A stretch of DNA of 64,000 nt. It comes from JBOICV01 sp050740255 (GTDB lineage Bacteria > Pseudomonadota > Gammaproteobacteria > Nevskiales > JBOICV01). The position numbers and the translations under genes are program-made. Under the pieces are notes generated by a model. The model was not told the DNA's origin. It saw nothing but the letters and a program-made list of their open reading frames with translations, and did no database searches. The stretch lies in NCBI GenBank assembly GCA_050740255.1, contig JBOICV010000171.1:25596-89595 (forward strand). Direction: 5' to 3'. This document shows, one piece after another, positions 17,437 to 26,216 of this stretch (position 1 is its first letter; each line of letters begins with the position of its first letter).

Positions 17437-18747
17437 TTAACGGGCGTGCGCCAGCAAGTCACTCGTTTGCTTGAGCACCTGCAACGCCGATTTCTCTTCC
17501 CGGCACAGTCGCTCGAACTGCTGTCGCGGTAAAGAAACGGAAAGTATCGTTTCGCCGGCGTCCGTGTGGCGCTCCTGCCGCACCGCGCCGAGCTCAAACA
17601 AGCGGGCGCGTAGCCGCGCCGCGGCAGGCGGCAAGGCCAGCTCGCCCTCAAGCTGGTCGGCAAAAAACACTTCTGCAAGCGTATCCCGCAACAGATCGAG
17701 GCCGGCGCCGGTCTGCGCAGATAAGTAGACCCGACGCACGCGTCCGTCGTCGTCGCGCTCAAGCCGTGGCGCCTGTGCCTCGCATAAATCAAGTTTGTTG
17801 AAGATCTCGATCTGCGGCACGTCGTCCGCGCCGATTTCCGCCAGCACCGCCCGCACCTGCTCGATCTTCGGACGCCGCTCCGGATCGGACGCATCCACCA
17901 CATGCAGCAGCAGGTGCGCGAGCCGCGTTTCTTCCAGCGTCGCGCGAAAAGCCTCGACCAGATCGTGCGGCAGCTCACGCACAAAGCCGACGGTATCGGC
18001 CAGTACGATTTGTGCACCCGCCGCCAGCTTGAGCCGGCGCAGCGTGGGATCCAGGGTTGCAAACTGGATTGGCGAGGCGAGGGCCTCGGCGCCGGTCAGC
18101 GCGTTGAACAATGTTGACTTGCCCGCGTTGGTATAGCCGACGACCGCGACCAATGGCACCTCGTGTTTGCGGCGCGCGGCCCGGCCTTGGGCGCGCTGCG
18201 CGCGTACCTGCTCCAGCTTGCGCTGCAGATGTTTGATGCGCTGCGCCAGCAAACGGCGGTCGGTTTCCAACTGAGTTTCACCAGGACCGCGCAGGCCTAT
18301 GCCGCCACGCTGGCGCTCCAGGTGCAACCAGCCTCGCACCAGGCGCGTCGCCAGATGCTTGAGCTGGGCCAACTCGACCTGCAACTTGCCTTCGTGCGAG
18401 CGCGCGCGTTGCGCGAAGATATCAAGGATCAGGCCGGTGCGATCCAGCACCCGGCACTGCACCCGCTTTTCCAGGTTGCGCTCCTGGCTGGGCGAGAGCT
18501 CATGATTGAACACCACCAGATCAACGCCCTGCGCCTGCACCGCGGCCGCCAGTTCCGCGGCCTTGCCGCTGCCGCAGTAAAACTTGGGATCGGGTGCGGC
18601 GCGATGGCCGCGGAAAACCTGCAACACCTCGCCGCCCGCTGAGCGCGCCAGTTCGACGAATTCAGCGCAAGCGGCAGCGTCGTGTCCGGGACGAAAATCA
18701 AGATGAACCAGGAGCGCGCGGTTGCCCGCGCGCGGGCGCTCAAACAA
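17437..18747 (-). CDS. hflX: Ribosome-rescue GTPase HflX
   Basis: HflX is a translational GTPase that splits stalled ribosomes under stress. The 436-residue protein has the HflX N-terminal domain (GSGKAAELAAAVQAQGVDLVVFNHELSPSQ-like), a helical linker with GGIGLRGPGETQLETDRR, the G1 motif GYTNAGKSTLF near residue 205, G3 DTVGFVRELPHDLVEAF, and G4 NKLD. It lies between hfq and hflK in the standard order. Confidence 0.97.
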   Translation of the reverse strand: MFERPRAGNRALLVHLDFRPGHDAAACAEFVELARSAGGEVLQVFRGHRAAPDPKFYCGSGKAAELAAAVQAQGVDLVVFNHELSPSQERNLEKRVQCRVLDRTGLILDIFAQRARSHEGKLQVELAQLKHLATRLVRGWLHLERQRGGIGLRGPGETQLETDRRLLAQRIKHLQRKLEQVRAQRAQGRAARRKHEVPLVAVVGYTNAGKSTLFNALTGAEALASPIQFATLDPTLRRLKLAAGAQIVLADTVGFVRELPHDLVEAFRATLEETRLAHLLLHVVDASDPERRPKIEQVRAVLAEIGADDVPQIEIFNKLDLCEAQAPRLERDDDGRVRRVYLSAQTGAGLDLLRDTLAEVFFADQLEGELALPPAAARLRARLFELGAVRQERHTDAGETILSVSLPRQQFERLCREEKSALQVLKQTSDLLAHAR

Positions 18748-18758
18748 CCGTGGACATC

Positions 18759-19016
18759 CTAGGCAGCTTCGCTCTCGGCCGCCGCTTCCGCCGTATCGCC
18801 AGCGGCGAGCGACACGTTGCGCGCCGGCACGATGGTCGAGATGGCGTGTTTGTAAACCATCTGACTCACGGTGTTTTTGAGCAGGACCACGAATTGATCG
18901 AAGGACTCAATCTGTCCTTGCAGCTTGATGCCGTTGACCAGATATATGGATACGGGAATATGGTCGCGGCGCAGGGCGTTCAGAAACGGCTCTTGTAGGG
19001 TCTGGCCTTTAGACAT
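18759..19016 (-). CDS. hfq: RNA chaperone Hfq
   Basis: Hfq is the hexameric Sm-like chaperone for small RNAs. The 85-residue product has Sm1 (QEPFLNALRRDHIPVSIYLVNGIKLQGQI) and Sm2 (YKHAISTIVPAR, with the YKHA motif), then a short Ala/Glu-rich tail. AGGAG precedes the ATG by 7 bases. It lies between miaA and hflX, the canonical position. Confidence 0.98.
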   Translation of the reverse strand: MSKGQTLQEPFLNALRRDHIPVSIYLVNGIKLQGQIESFDQFVVLLKNTVSQMVYKHAISTIVPARNVSLAAGDTAEAAAESEAA

Positions 19017-19108
19017 GGTGATACTCCTAATTGGGGCCTGTGATCAGGCATTTGTTGTACGGGCGTTTTGCTATGACCGCACCCGGGCTGGGAAGTTTAA
19101 CATCACCT

Positions 19109-20062
19109 TCAGGGGAGCATCCCCCCATCACGCAGGACCGTCAGCGCTTTTTGCGCGAGACCATCGCCGCTGCTGTCGAGCCAGATCGCTGCTGTCTCGC
19201 GTCTTAGCCAGGTCAACTGACGTTTGGCGAATTGCTGGGTGGCGGTCAGGCAACGGCGCTGGGCTTCGTCCCAGTCGTAAAAGCCGTCGAGATGCAGCCA
19301 GAGCTGGCGATAGCCGACCGCGCGCAGCGCCGGCAGGTCGAGATGCAAATCGCCACGGGCCCGCAGGCCGCGCACCTCATCCAGAAAACCCTGCGCCAGC
19401 ATCATCTGCAAGCGCCCGGTAATACGCTGCCGCAGCACCTCGCGCGCGCCCGGCATCACTATCAGTTTCAGAATTCGCCAGGGCGGCGGCGCGCTGCGCT
19501 CTTGCTGATGCCAAACCGATGGGCCGTGGCCGGTCAGCTCCAGAATTTCCAGCGCGCGCTGGATACGCTGACTGTCATTGGGATGCAGGCGCTGCGCCGT
19601 TTGCGGATCGGCGGCTGCCAGCCGCGCGTGTAGCGCAGCCCAACCCAGCCGATCCGCCTCGGCGCTGAGCCGTGCCCGCAACAGCGGATCGGCTGACGGC
19701 AGCGCGCTCAACGGCTCGGCGAGCGCGCGGAAATAAAGCAGGGTCCCGCCCACCAGCAGCGGTACCCGGCCGCGCCCGTGGCCGGCTGCGATTTCACGTC
19801 CCGCATCCGCCGCAAAGCGCGCCGCGGAGTAACTCTCCGTCGGCTCGCAGATATCTATCAGCTTATGTGGATAACGCTGCAGAATCACGGGCGCGGGTTT
19901 CGCGGTACCGATGTCCATGCCGCGATAAACTTGCGCAGAATCCACACTGATCAAATCAACTGGCAGGCGTTCAGCCAGCTCGAGCGCCAGCCGGGTCTTG
20001 CCTGAGGCTGTCGGCCCCATCAGAAAAATCACCGGTAACGCCGATCCGGAGACGGGGGTCAT
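19109..20062 (-). CDS. miaA: tRNA dimethylallyltransferase
   Basis: MiaA adds a dimethylallyl group to A37 of tRNAs that read UNN codons. The 317-residue protein has a P-loop GPTASGKTRLALELA, the DSAQVYRGMDIGTAKP motif, and VGGTLLYFRAL. It overlaps the M48 peptidase gene by 4 bases, and hfq follows after 92 bp. Length is normal. Confidence 0.97.
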   Translation of the reverse strand: MTPVSGSALPVIFLMGPTASGKTRLALELAERLPVDLISVDSAQVYRGMDIGTAKPAPVILQRYPHKLIDICEPTESYSAARFAADAGREIAAGHGRGRVPLLVGGTLLYFRALAEPLSALPSADPLLRARLSAEADRLGWAALHARLAAADPQTAQRLHPNDSQRIQRALEILELTGHGPSVWHQQERSAPPPWRILKLIVMPGAREVLRQRITGRLQMMLAQGFLDEVRGLRARGDLHLDLPALRAVGYRQLWLHLDGFYDWDEAQRRCLTATQQFAKRQLTWLRRETAAIWLDSSGDGLAQKALTVLRDGGMLP

Positions 20063-21078
20063 TCCGTGGTGCGGCCAGAAGCCGCGCGCAAAGCTTGAAT
20101 CCGCTCACGCGAGGCGGGATGTGACGCCAGATAGTCCAGCCAGGACGAGTCCCCTCTCTCGGCAAGAGCGCGCGACAGCCGTTCCAGCAGCTCGGCCAAG
20201 CGTGCCGGCTGCAAGCTGTTGCGCTGCAGCCACGTGACTGCATACGCGTCTGCCTCCTGCTCCAGGCCGCGCGAATAGCGCGCCTGCAGCAGCACCGTCG
20301 GAGCGGCTGCCACAAGTGAGTTCATATCGCCAAACCACCAGGCAAAAAATGCGCCCGCCAGCGTGCTCTGCACCAGCAGCTTTAGTCCATGCCGATGGTA
20401 GACATGCCCGAGTTCGTGTCCCAGCACTGCGTAGATCTGTTCGTCGTGGTCCGCGAGCTGTACCAGCTCATCCAGCAGGACGATGGTGCCATCGGGCAGG
20501 GCGAAGGCGTTGGGTCCCATTTCCGGGCTGGAGCGAAACAGAATCCGCGCCGAAATCCTGCGGTCGTGTGGGAATTTGAACCCGGCGAAACCTCGTTTCA
20601 ACTGTTCGATCCGAGCGGGCGCCAGTTTGCTCGGTTTGAGCAACTCCCCATCGAATAGCCGCAAGCTTTGCTCGGAAAGCGTTTTCACGACGAGCGGCGG
20701 CAGCTGCTCGGCGACGCGCGCGGCGGTCCACGGCAGGCCCCAAAAATAGCCGGCGAATACGGTGCCTGCAGCCAAGGCCAGGCAAAACAGCGCAACGCCC
20801 CAGCTACGCTGCCAGCGGTCTACCAGGCCGTCGCGATGACCGAGCCGGCGCAGCAAGCGACCGAGCACAGCGAGGTCGGACACCTCGCAGTAAGCACCGT
20901 CAGCGAAGCCGATGCGGCGCGGGGCCGAACCCAGGCGCTCCGACACTTTGAGTTCGGCCAAGCTGGCGGCGCGGACGATCCCCTGCCCTTGCACCAGCAG
21001 GCGGCGGCCGTCTGTAGCGAGCTCTACCCTGTGGCGCTTGGCGCTCCGGCCATCATAGTAGTACGCGATCAGCATCAA
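20059..21078 (-). CDS. M48-family metallopeptidase, membrane-bound
   Basis: This is a 339-residue protein with the gluzincin motif HELGH at residues 221-225 followed by VYHRHG, and a downstream EQEADAYAV that supplies the third zinc ligand. A membrane helix lies around 95-115 (WGVALFCLALAAGTVFAGYFWG), and a short N-terminal domain precedes it. This arrangement fits M48-type Zn-proteases that degrade or mature envelope proteins. It overlaps both neighbours by 4 bases (DUF898 gene upstream, miaA downstream), so the three are translationally coupled. Substrate is unknown; BepA or HtpX would be different subgroups. Confidence 0.88.
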   Translation of the reverse strand: MMLIAYYYDGRSAKRHRVELATDGRRLLVQGQGIVRAASLAELKVSERLGSAPRRIGFADGAYCEVSDLAVLGRLLRRLGHRDGLVDRWQRSWGVALFCLALAAGTVFAGYFWGLPWTAARVAEQLPPLVVKTLSEQSLRLFDGELLKPSKLAPARIEQLKRGFAGFKFPHDRRISARILFRSSPEMGPNAFALPDGTIVLLDELVQLADHDEQIYAVLGHELGHVYHRHGLKLLVQSTLAGAFFAWWFGDMNSLVAAAPTVLLQARYSRGLEQEADAYAVTWLQRNSLQPARLAELLERLSRALAERGDSSWLDYLASHPASRERIQALRAASGRTTE

Positions 21079-22403
21079 AGCCCGATATCAATATCAAACA
21101 TTTCCGCGGTTTCCTCGCCCATCGCTCCCAGCGCCTGCACTTGCGACGCGACGAAGTCGTCAAGGCTGCCGGCCGGCAGCAGCGCCAGGCTCTCAACCCG
21201 GTAGCGCGCGATGCGTACCGCCGCCCAAGGCATGAACAGGCCCAGCGTCAGCACCACCAAGATGAAGTTGGTCAACTGGATTTGAAATAGCGGCCAGACC
21301 ATCACGGCGCTGTCGAAACGATGTTCGCCCAGGGTCGTATGATTCCAAACCAGATTCTGCATGCGCGCCTGCCATAGCGGCGTGACCAGCAGCACACCTA
21401 GCAGATAGACCACCGCGGCCAGAATAAAACTGCCCATGAAGGCGGCCGGATCGGGCGGCTTGCCGCCCTGCTCGGCTGCCTTGACCATCTCTGATATGCC
21501 ATCCACGAACAGCCAGCCGGAAACCGCCAGCACGGCGATGAACAGCCCGGCCACCAGCAGATAGGCCTGATAGAACTGGCCCGCCGTGGCGCTGAAGGCG
21601 AATGGCGTCTGGCCGAAGAAGCTATTGCCGTGTTGATACTGCTTGAGACGCTGGTGAAACCAGGGTGTCGCCGCATAAAGCGTGAAGAACATGACCAAGG
21701 GCCGCAGCAGAAAAGTCATATAGGCCTCGCGCGTATCGCCCGCGAAACGAAAGCGCAGACCGCGGTAGCTGCTATGCCGCAAGCGGAAACGAAAGGAATT
21801 GCGCAGCAGCCACGGCAAGGTTAGCGCGAGCAGCGCCAGCGTCGCGAAACCGATCGTCGGCGAAGTCTCAAAGGAAAAGTTGTAGGCCAGCAACAAACCC
21901 AGAGCGATGAAGCGGCCTTTGAGAATGGCGATAGGATCACCGTCATAGTCGAAACTCGCGCCGGCAAGCTGCGTATGCCGATAGAAGTACTGCAGGCGAC
22001 GCACCTTGGCCCAGGCGGAATAAATGCCCAGCGTGAACAAGGTCAGCGCCAGATTGACGATCCAGATACGGAAATACTCGCCGCCGCTGCCGGTAAAGTT
22101 CAGCGGCTCTGATTCCGGAAGGTCTGCCGGCAGGGCCGCGGCGCGGACCGGGGTCGTCGCCCGTGGCGGAGCAACAGCCACGCGCGGAGTTGCGGCTATG
22201 GGGCGAGCAGCGGGTCCTGCAGTACGTATCAGACCGGCCGATTGCAAGTATTCCCGCCAGCGCCCCTGACGGGCGGGGTCGCGTAAAAACGCCAGCATGA
22301 AACGCTGGGCGCCTTCCCGGCCCACGCCAGGCGGTACCTTGATCTCGAATAGTTTGAAGAATTCACGCTGCTCCGACGTGAAGTCGCTGCTGCCCGCGGT
22401 CAT
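21075..22403 (-). CDS. DUF898 (YjgN-like) multi-pass membrane protein
   Basis: This is a 442-residue protein. The N-terminal 60 residues (FTSEQREFFKLFEIKVPPGV onward) look like a small soluble helical region, followed by an Ala/Pro/Arg-rich linker. The DUF898 core begins near 100 with LNFTGSGGEYFRIWIVNLAL and contains about eight membrane segments, with the family signatures YSAWAKVRRLQYFYRHTQL and FMPWAAVRIARYR. The function is unknown. Coupling to the M48 protease by a 4-base overlap suggests a joint envelope role, which is inference. Confidence 0.85.
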   Translation of the reverse strand: MTAGSSDFTSEQREFFKLFEIKVPPGVGREGAQRFMLAFLRDPARQGRWREYLQSAGLIRTAGPAARPIAATPRVAVAPPRATTPVRAAALPADLPESEPLNFTGSGGEYFRIWIVNLALTLFTLGIYSAWAKVRRLQYFYRHTQLAGASFDYDGDPIAILKGRFIALGLLLAYNFSFETSPTIGFATLALLALTLPWLLRNSFRFRLRHSSYRGLRFRFAGDTREAYMTFLLRPLVMFFTLYAATPWFHQRLKQYQHGNSFFGQTPFAFSATAGQFYQAYLLVAGLFIAVLAVSGWLFVDGISEMVKAAEQGGKPPDPAAFMGSFILAAVVYLLGVLLVTPLWQARMQNLVWNHTTLGEHRFDSAVMVWPLFQIQLTNFILVVLTLGLFMPWAAVRIARYRVESLALLPAGSLDDFVASQVQALGAMGEETAEMFDIDIGL

Positions 22404-22434
22404 TGGCGCTGCGCTCGCATTCTGCTTTTCCTCC

Positions 22435-24216
22435 TTACTGACCCCGCATAAACAAACGGTCCAGCTCCGCCACGGTGACTTGCACCCAGGTCGGCCGACC
22501 GTGATTACACATCCCGGCGCGCTCGGTATGCTCCATGTCGCGCAGCAACTGGTTCATCTCGGTGAGCGTCAGGCGCCGGCCCGCCTTGATCGCGGCGCGG
22601 CAGGCGATGGTGCCGAGCAGCTCATTTACGCGCTCCGCCAGCCGCTCGCCGCCGTCCTGCGCAGCGAGGTCAGCGAGCAAATCGCGCAGCAAGGCTTCGG
22701 CGTCAACCCGGCCCAATGCGGCCGGTATACCCCGCAGCAGCACACTGCGCGTTCCGCTGCGGGCGATATCCAAACCCGTTGCTGCCAGCGTCTCGGCCTG
22801 TCGCTCGGCCAGCTCCGCCTCGGCTTCGCTCACATTGAGCGTGAGTGGCAACAGTAACGGCTGAGACGGCACCGGACCTGCGGCCTGTTGCTGCTTGAGG
22901 CGCTCGTACAACACGCGCTCGTGACCGGCATGCATATCCACCAGCACCAGGCCGGCGGCGTTCTGCGCCAGGATGTAGATATCACGCAATTGCGCGAGCG
23001 CAAAACCGAGCGGCGGCAGCTCGGCCGGCTCGGCCTCACCGACAATCGCGTGTGGCGGCGCTGAGAATAAGGCCGCTGGTTCGGCGAGCGCCAGCCGCAG
23101 GCCGGTTTGCGCGGGCGCCGCGTAAGCCCGTCCTGGATGCGTCGCCACCTGCGCCGCAACGTCAGCGGCCAGACTCACATGATGCGCCGCGCCCGCTTCA
23201 CCGGCGGCGCTGGCGAGCGCGCGCTGCACTGCATGGAATAGAAAGTCATACACGAGGCGGGACTCGCGAAAGCGCAGCTCCAGCTTGGTGGGATGCACAT
23301 TCACGTCCACCTGCGCCGGGTCGAGCTCCAGATACAACACGTAGGCCGGGAAGCGGCTGTAGTGCAGTACATCATGATAGGCACGCTTCACTGCCGACTG
23401 CAGCAGGCGGTCGCGCACCATGCGGCCGTTGACATAAAAGAACTGAAGATCCGACTGCGAGCGCGAGAACGCCGGTTGCGCCACCCACCCGGACAGCCGC
23501 AGACCAGCGGCCGCGTGCTCAAGCTGCAGCGCATGCTGCAGGAACTCATCGCCGCAGAGTTCGGCCAGGCGCCGTTCGCGCCCATTCTGGTCGGCGGCCC
23601 GCGCCAGGTGCAGCGTCTGGCGGCCGTTATGCCGCAAAGTGAAGGCTACATCGAAGCGCGCCAGCGCAATGCGCACCAGCAATTGCTGCGCGTGCCGGTA
23701 TTCAGTGGCCTCGCTTTTGAGAAACTTGCGCCGCGCCGGAATCGCCTGGAACAACTCCCGCACCTCGACTGTTGCCCCCGGCGCATGCGCCGCCGGCCGC
23801 GGCTGTGCCAGCACATCGCCACCGTCGCCGCTGACTTGAAAAGCTTGCGCCGCGTCGCGGGCGCGCGACGTCAATATCAGTTGCGCGACCGCGGCGATGC
23901 TCGGCAGGGCCTCACCACGAAAGCCCAGGGTCGCGACTCGCTCCAAATCGTCGAGGCTCGTGATCTTGCTGGTGGCGTGACGTGTCAAGGCGAGCGGCAG
24001 CTCAGCAACGTCAATGCCGCTGCCGTCGTCGCGCACGCGGATCAGCCGCAAGCCACCCTGCTCCAGCTCGACTTCAACCTGTGTGGCGCCGGCGTCTAGA
24101 CTATTCTCGACCAATTCTTTGACTACGGAGGCGGGTCGTTCAACCACTTCACCGGCCGCGATCTGGCTGATCAGTTGCGCTGGCAACTGCTGAATACGGC
24201 GCGGAGCGGCGATCAT
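22435..24216 (-). CDS. mutL: DNA mismatch repair protein MutL
   Basis: MutL couples MutS recognition to strand incision. The 593-residue product has the GHKL ATPase motifs IAAGEVVERPASVVKELVENSLDAGA (motif I), DDGSGI and GFRGEALPSIAAV, and a C-terminal dimerisation domain. That domain contains DMHAGHERVLYE starting at Asp427, close to the DQHA(X)2E(X)4E endonuclease motif, plus a later ACRAAIKAG and CNHGRPT. These are features of nicking MutL proteins found outside E. coli relatives. I chose ATG 24216 (MIAAPRRIQQLP), because the longer frame to 24261 lacks family similarity. It follows amiC. Confidence 0.96.
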   Translation of the reverse strand: MIAAPRRIQQLPAQLISQIAAGEVVERPASVVKELVENSLDAGATQVEVELEQGGLRLIRVRDDGSGIDVAELPLALTRHATSKITSLDDLERVATLGFRGEALPSIAAVAQLILTSRARDAAQAFQVSGDGGDVLAQPRPAAHAPGATVEVRELFQAIPARRKFLKSEATEYRHAQQLLVRIALARFDVAFTLRHNGRQTLHLARAADQNGRERRLAELCGDEFLQHALQLEHAAAGLRLSGWVAQPAFSRSQSDLQFFYVNGRMVRDRLLQSAVKRAYHDVLHYSRFPAYVLYLELDPAQVDVNVHPTKLELRFRESRLVYDFLFHAVQRALASAAGEAGAAHHVSLAADVAAQVATHPGRAYAAPAQTGLRLALAEPAALFSAPPHAIVGEAEPAELPPLGFALAQLRDIYILAQNAAGLVLVDMHAGHERVLYERLKQQQAAGPVPSQPLLLPLTLNVSEAEAELAERQAETLAATGLDIARSGTRSVLLRGIPAALGRVDAEALLRDLLADLAAQDGGERLAERVNELLGTIACRAAIKAGRRLTLTEMNQLLRDMEHTERAGMCNHGRPTWVQVTVAELDRLFMRGQ

Positions 24217-24297
24217 GGCGGCCACTTTATGCGAGCGGCGCCCCAAATATAAAGGGGGCAAAAGTGGGCGAAACGAATTGACGCGCGGGACGCGCGA

Positions 24298-25599
24298 TTA
24301 CTGATTGGCTGCGACCGTGTCCGCGGGACGATAGGTCGCGAAGTAACCCTTCACCCCGCCGTGAATCGCCTGAGCCAGTTTCTGCTGATAATCGCTGCTG
24401 CCCAGTTTTTTCTCTTCCGCGCGGTTGGATATGAACGCCGTCTCCACCAGCAGCGAGGGGATGTCGGGTGACTTCAAGACCATGAAGCCGGCCTGCTGCA
24501 CGGAACGCCTGTGCAGGCTGCCGACGTTGCCCAGGCCGCGCAGCACCCGCGCACCCAGATCGAAACTGGCCTCAAGCGCCGCGCTTTGTGACAAATCCAG
24601 CATAAATGAAGCCAAACCGTCGTCCTTATCGCGGATACGCACACCGCCGATCAGATCAGAGGCGTTTTCCTTCTCCGCCAGCCAGCGGGCATGCTCGCTG
24701 GAAGCGCCGCGCTGGGACAGCACGTATACGGTAGCGCCGGTCGCGGAGCGGTTGTAATTAGCATCTGCATGCACCGAAAGAAACAGGTCGGCTTGGTTCT
24801 TGCGCGCCTTGATCATGCGCTGCCGCAGGCCGATGTAGTAATCGCCGTCGCGCACCAGCACCGCCTTCATGCCCGGCTCGGCGTTGATCAGCTTGGCGAG
24901 GCGCCGCGAGATGGCCAGTGCCACGTCTTTTTCGCGCGTACCCCCGGGGCCGCGGGCGCCGAGATCCTCGCCGCCGTGGCCGGCATCAATCGCCACCACG
25001 CTGGTCTTGGTCATGAATTTGACCTTGCTGCTTTCCTTGGCCGTGGGCTCCAGTTCAAAGGGCAGCGGCGCCGGCTCCGCACGGGCGATCGGCGACGGCG
25101 CCTGAGGCGCGGCCGGAAGCATCGTCGGTTTGGCGGGCTGGGCCGTGATCTGACGTGGCGCCGCCGGCGTTACATTCCTGCTGGGCAGCGCCTTCGGCTC
25201 AACTTCAGGTACGTCCAGATCCACGACCAGACGGTAGCCGTATTCGGTATTGGGTTGCAGCAGGAAAACGTTCGGATGGGCAGAATGGACGAGATCGATG
25301 ACCACCCTCAAATCGCGGCCATTCTGCACGCCGGTGCGGACCCGCTCGATAACGCCCTTGCCCGGCAGATTCGCATGACTGCCGCCGAAGCGCGAACTAT
25401 TGGATAGATCAACGACGACGCGATCTGGGTTCTGCAGCACGCGCAGGGAGTGACGTACGGGACCGGTCAGATCGAGCACGACGCGGGTGTGATCCGGACC
25501 GGCCCACACGCGGATGTCCTGCACCTGCGCCGCCTGCGCCGCTCCAGCGAGCAGCGGAATGAGCACGAAACCCCAATTGAGAAGCGCGCGTAAGCGCAT
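24298..25599 (-). CDS. amiC: N-acetylmuramoyl-L-alanine amidase (AmiB/AmiC type)
   Basis: This periplasmic zinc amidase cleaves septal peptidoglycan during daughter-cell separation. The 433-residue protein has a signal peptide (about 1-23), an AMIN domain (about 27-125, VQDIRVWAGPDHTRVVLDLTG), a Pro/Ala linker, and an Amidase_3 domain from about 198 (VVAIDAGHGGEDLGARG with the first zinc His, then SVHADAN). The final part ends LLVETAFISN. A strong promoter-like sequence lies just upstream, and mutL follows. AmiB and AmiC cannot be separated from sequence alone. Confidence 0.94.
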   Translation of the reverse strand: MRLRALLNWGFVLIPLLAGAAQAAQVQDIRVWAGPDHTRVVLDLTGPVRHSLRVLQNPDRVVVDLSNSSRFGGSHANLPGKGVIERVRTGVQNGRDLRVVIDLVHSAHPNVFLLQPNTEYGYRLVVDLDVPEVEPKALPSRNVTPAAPRQITAQPAKPTMLPAAPQAPSPIARAEPAPLPFELEPTAKESSKVKFMTKTSVVAIDAGHGGEDLGARGPGGTREKDVALAISRRLAKLINAEPGMKAVLVRDGDYYIGLRQRMIKARKNQADLFLSVHADANYNRSATGATVYVLSQRGASSEHARWLAEKENASDLIGGVRIRDKDDGLASFMLDLSQSAALEASFDLGARVLRGLGNVGSLHRRSVQQAGFMVLKSPDIPSLLVETAFISNRAEEKKLGSSDYQQKLAQAIHGGVKGYFATYRPADTVAANQ

Positions 25600-25633
25600 T
25601 CCCTACCCCCCGGGGCGGAGTGCCCCCTTGATC

Positions 25634-25661
25634 ATTCTAGCCAATCAGAATTTTTTTTCAA
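25634..25661 (-). promoter_or_regulatory. Sigma-70-like promoter upstream of amiC-mutL
   Basis: Read on the minus strand, TTGAAA and TAGAAT are separated by 16 bases, about 35 bp upstream of the amiC start in an AT-rich gap. Both hexamers are close to consensus. It probably starts the amiC-mutL-M48-miaA-hfq transcript. This is inference from sequence alone. Confidence 0.6.
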
Positions 25662-25745
25662 GATTCTTGATTAGAAACAGCATGCAAGGGCCGGTTATTC
25701 AGGCGGTATGGCAAAAGATGGGGATATGTCTTGTCCCGATTGTTG

Positions 25746-26213
25746 CTAAGACAGGCCCGATTTCGCCAGCCACGCATCGGCGCGCTGACTTTGAGCGTCC
25801 AGTTCCAGCGCTCGCCCTGCGCCGGCGTAATGAAACCGGGCAGCAAGATCGACCGGCGGTAACGCGGCCCCGCCCCGCTCCGGCCACTCGATCAGCAACA
25901 AATCAGTCGCTGGCTCCAAATCGCCAATCCCGAGATTATTGAGTTCGCCCACGTGGGCCAGGCGGTACAAGTCAAGGTGATAGACGGTGCGGCCATCCAT
26001 CTCATAGGGTTCGAGCAAGGTATAGGTTGGACTTTTGACCCTGCCGTGAAAGCCCAAGCCGCCGAGAAGCCCGCGTACAAAGGTTGTTTTACCCGCGCCC
26101 AGTTCACCCTGCAGGGTGATAACGCCGCCGCCCTGCCCCAATCCTCTTGCGAGCATACGACCGGCGCGCAGCATCGCCTGCTCGTCCGCGAGCGCGAGGA
26201 CCAGAGGCGTCAT
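25746..26213 (-). CDS. tsaE: tRNA threonylcarbamoyladenosine synthesis ATPase TsaE
   Basis: TsaE is the ATPase that regulates the TsaB-TsaD complex making t6A37 in tRNA. The 155-residue protein has Walker A GELGAGKTTFVRG, then SPTYTLLEPY and the YHLDLYRL motif, and LLIEWPERGG. It follows nnr by 3 bases, a common pairing. Confidence 0.96.
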   Translation of the reverse strand: MTPLVLALADEQAMLRAGRMLARGLGQGGGVITLQGELGAGKTTFVRGLLGGLGFHGRVKSPTYTLLEPYEMDGRTVYHLDLYRLAHVGELNNLGIGDLEPATDLLLIEWPERGGAALPPVDLAARFHYAGAGRALELDAQSQRADAWLAKSGLS

Positions 26214-26216
26214 TTT

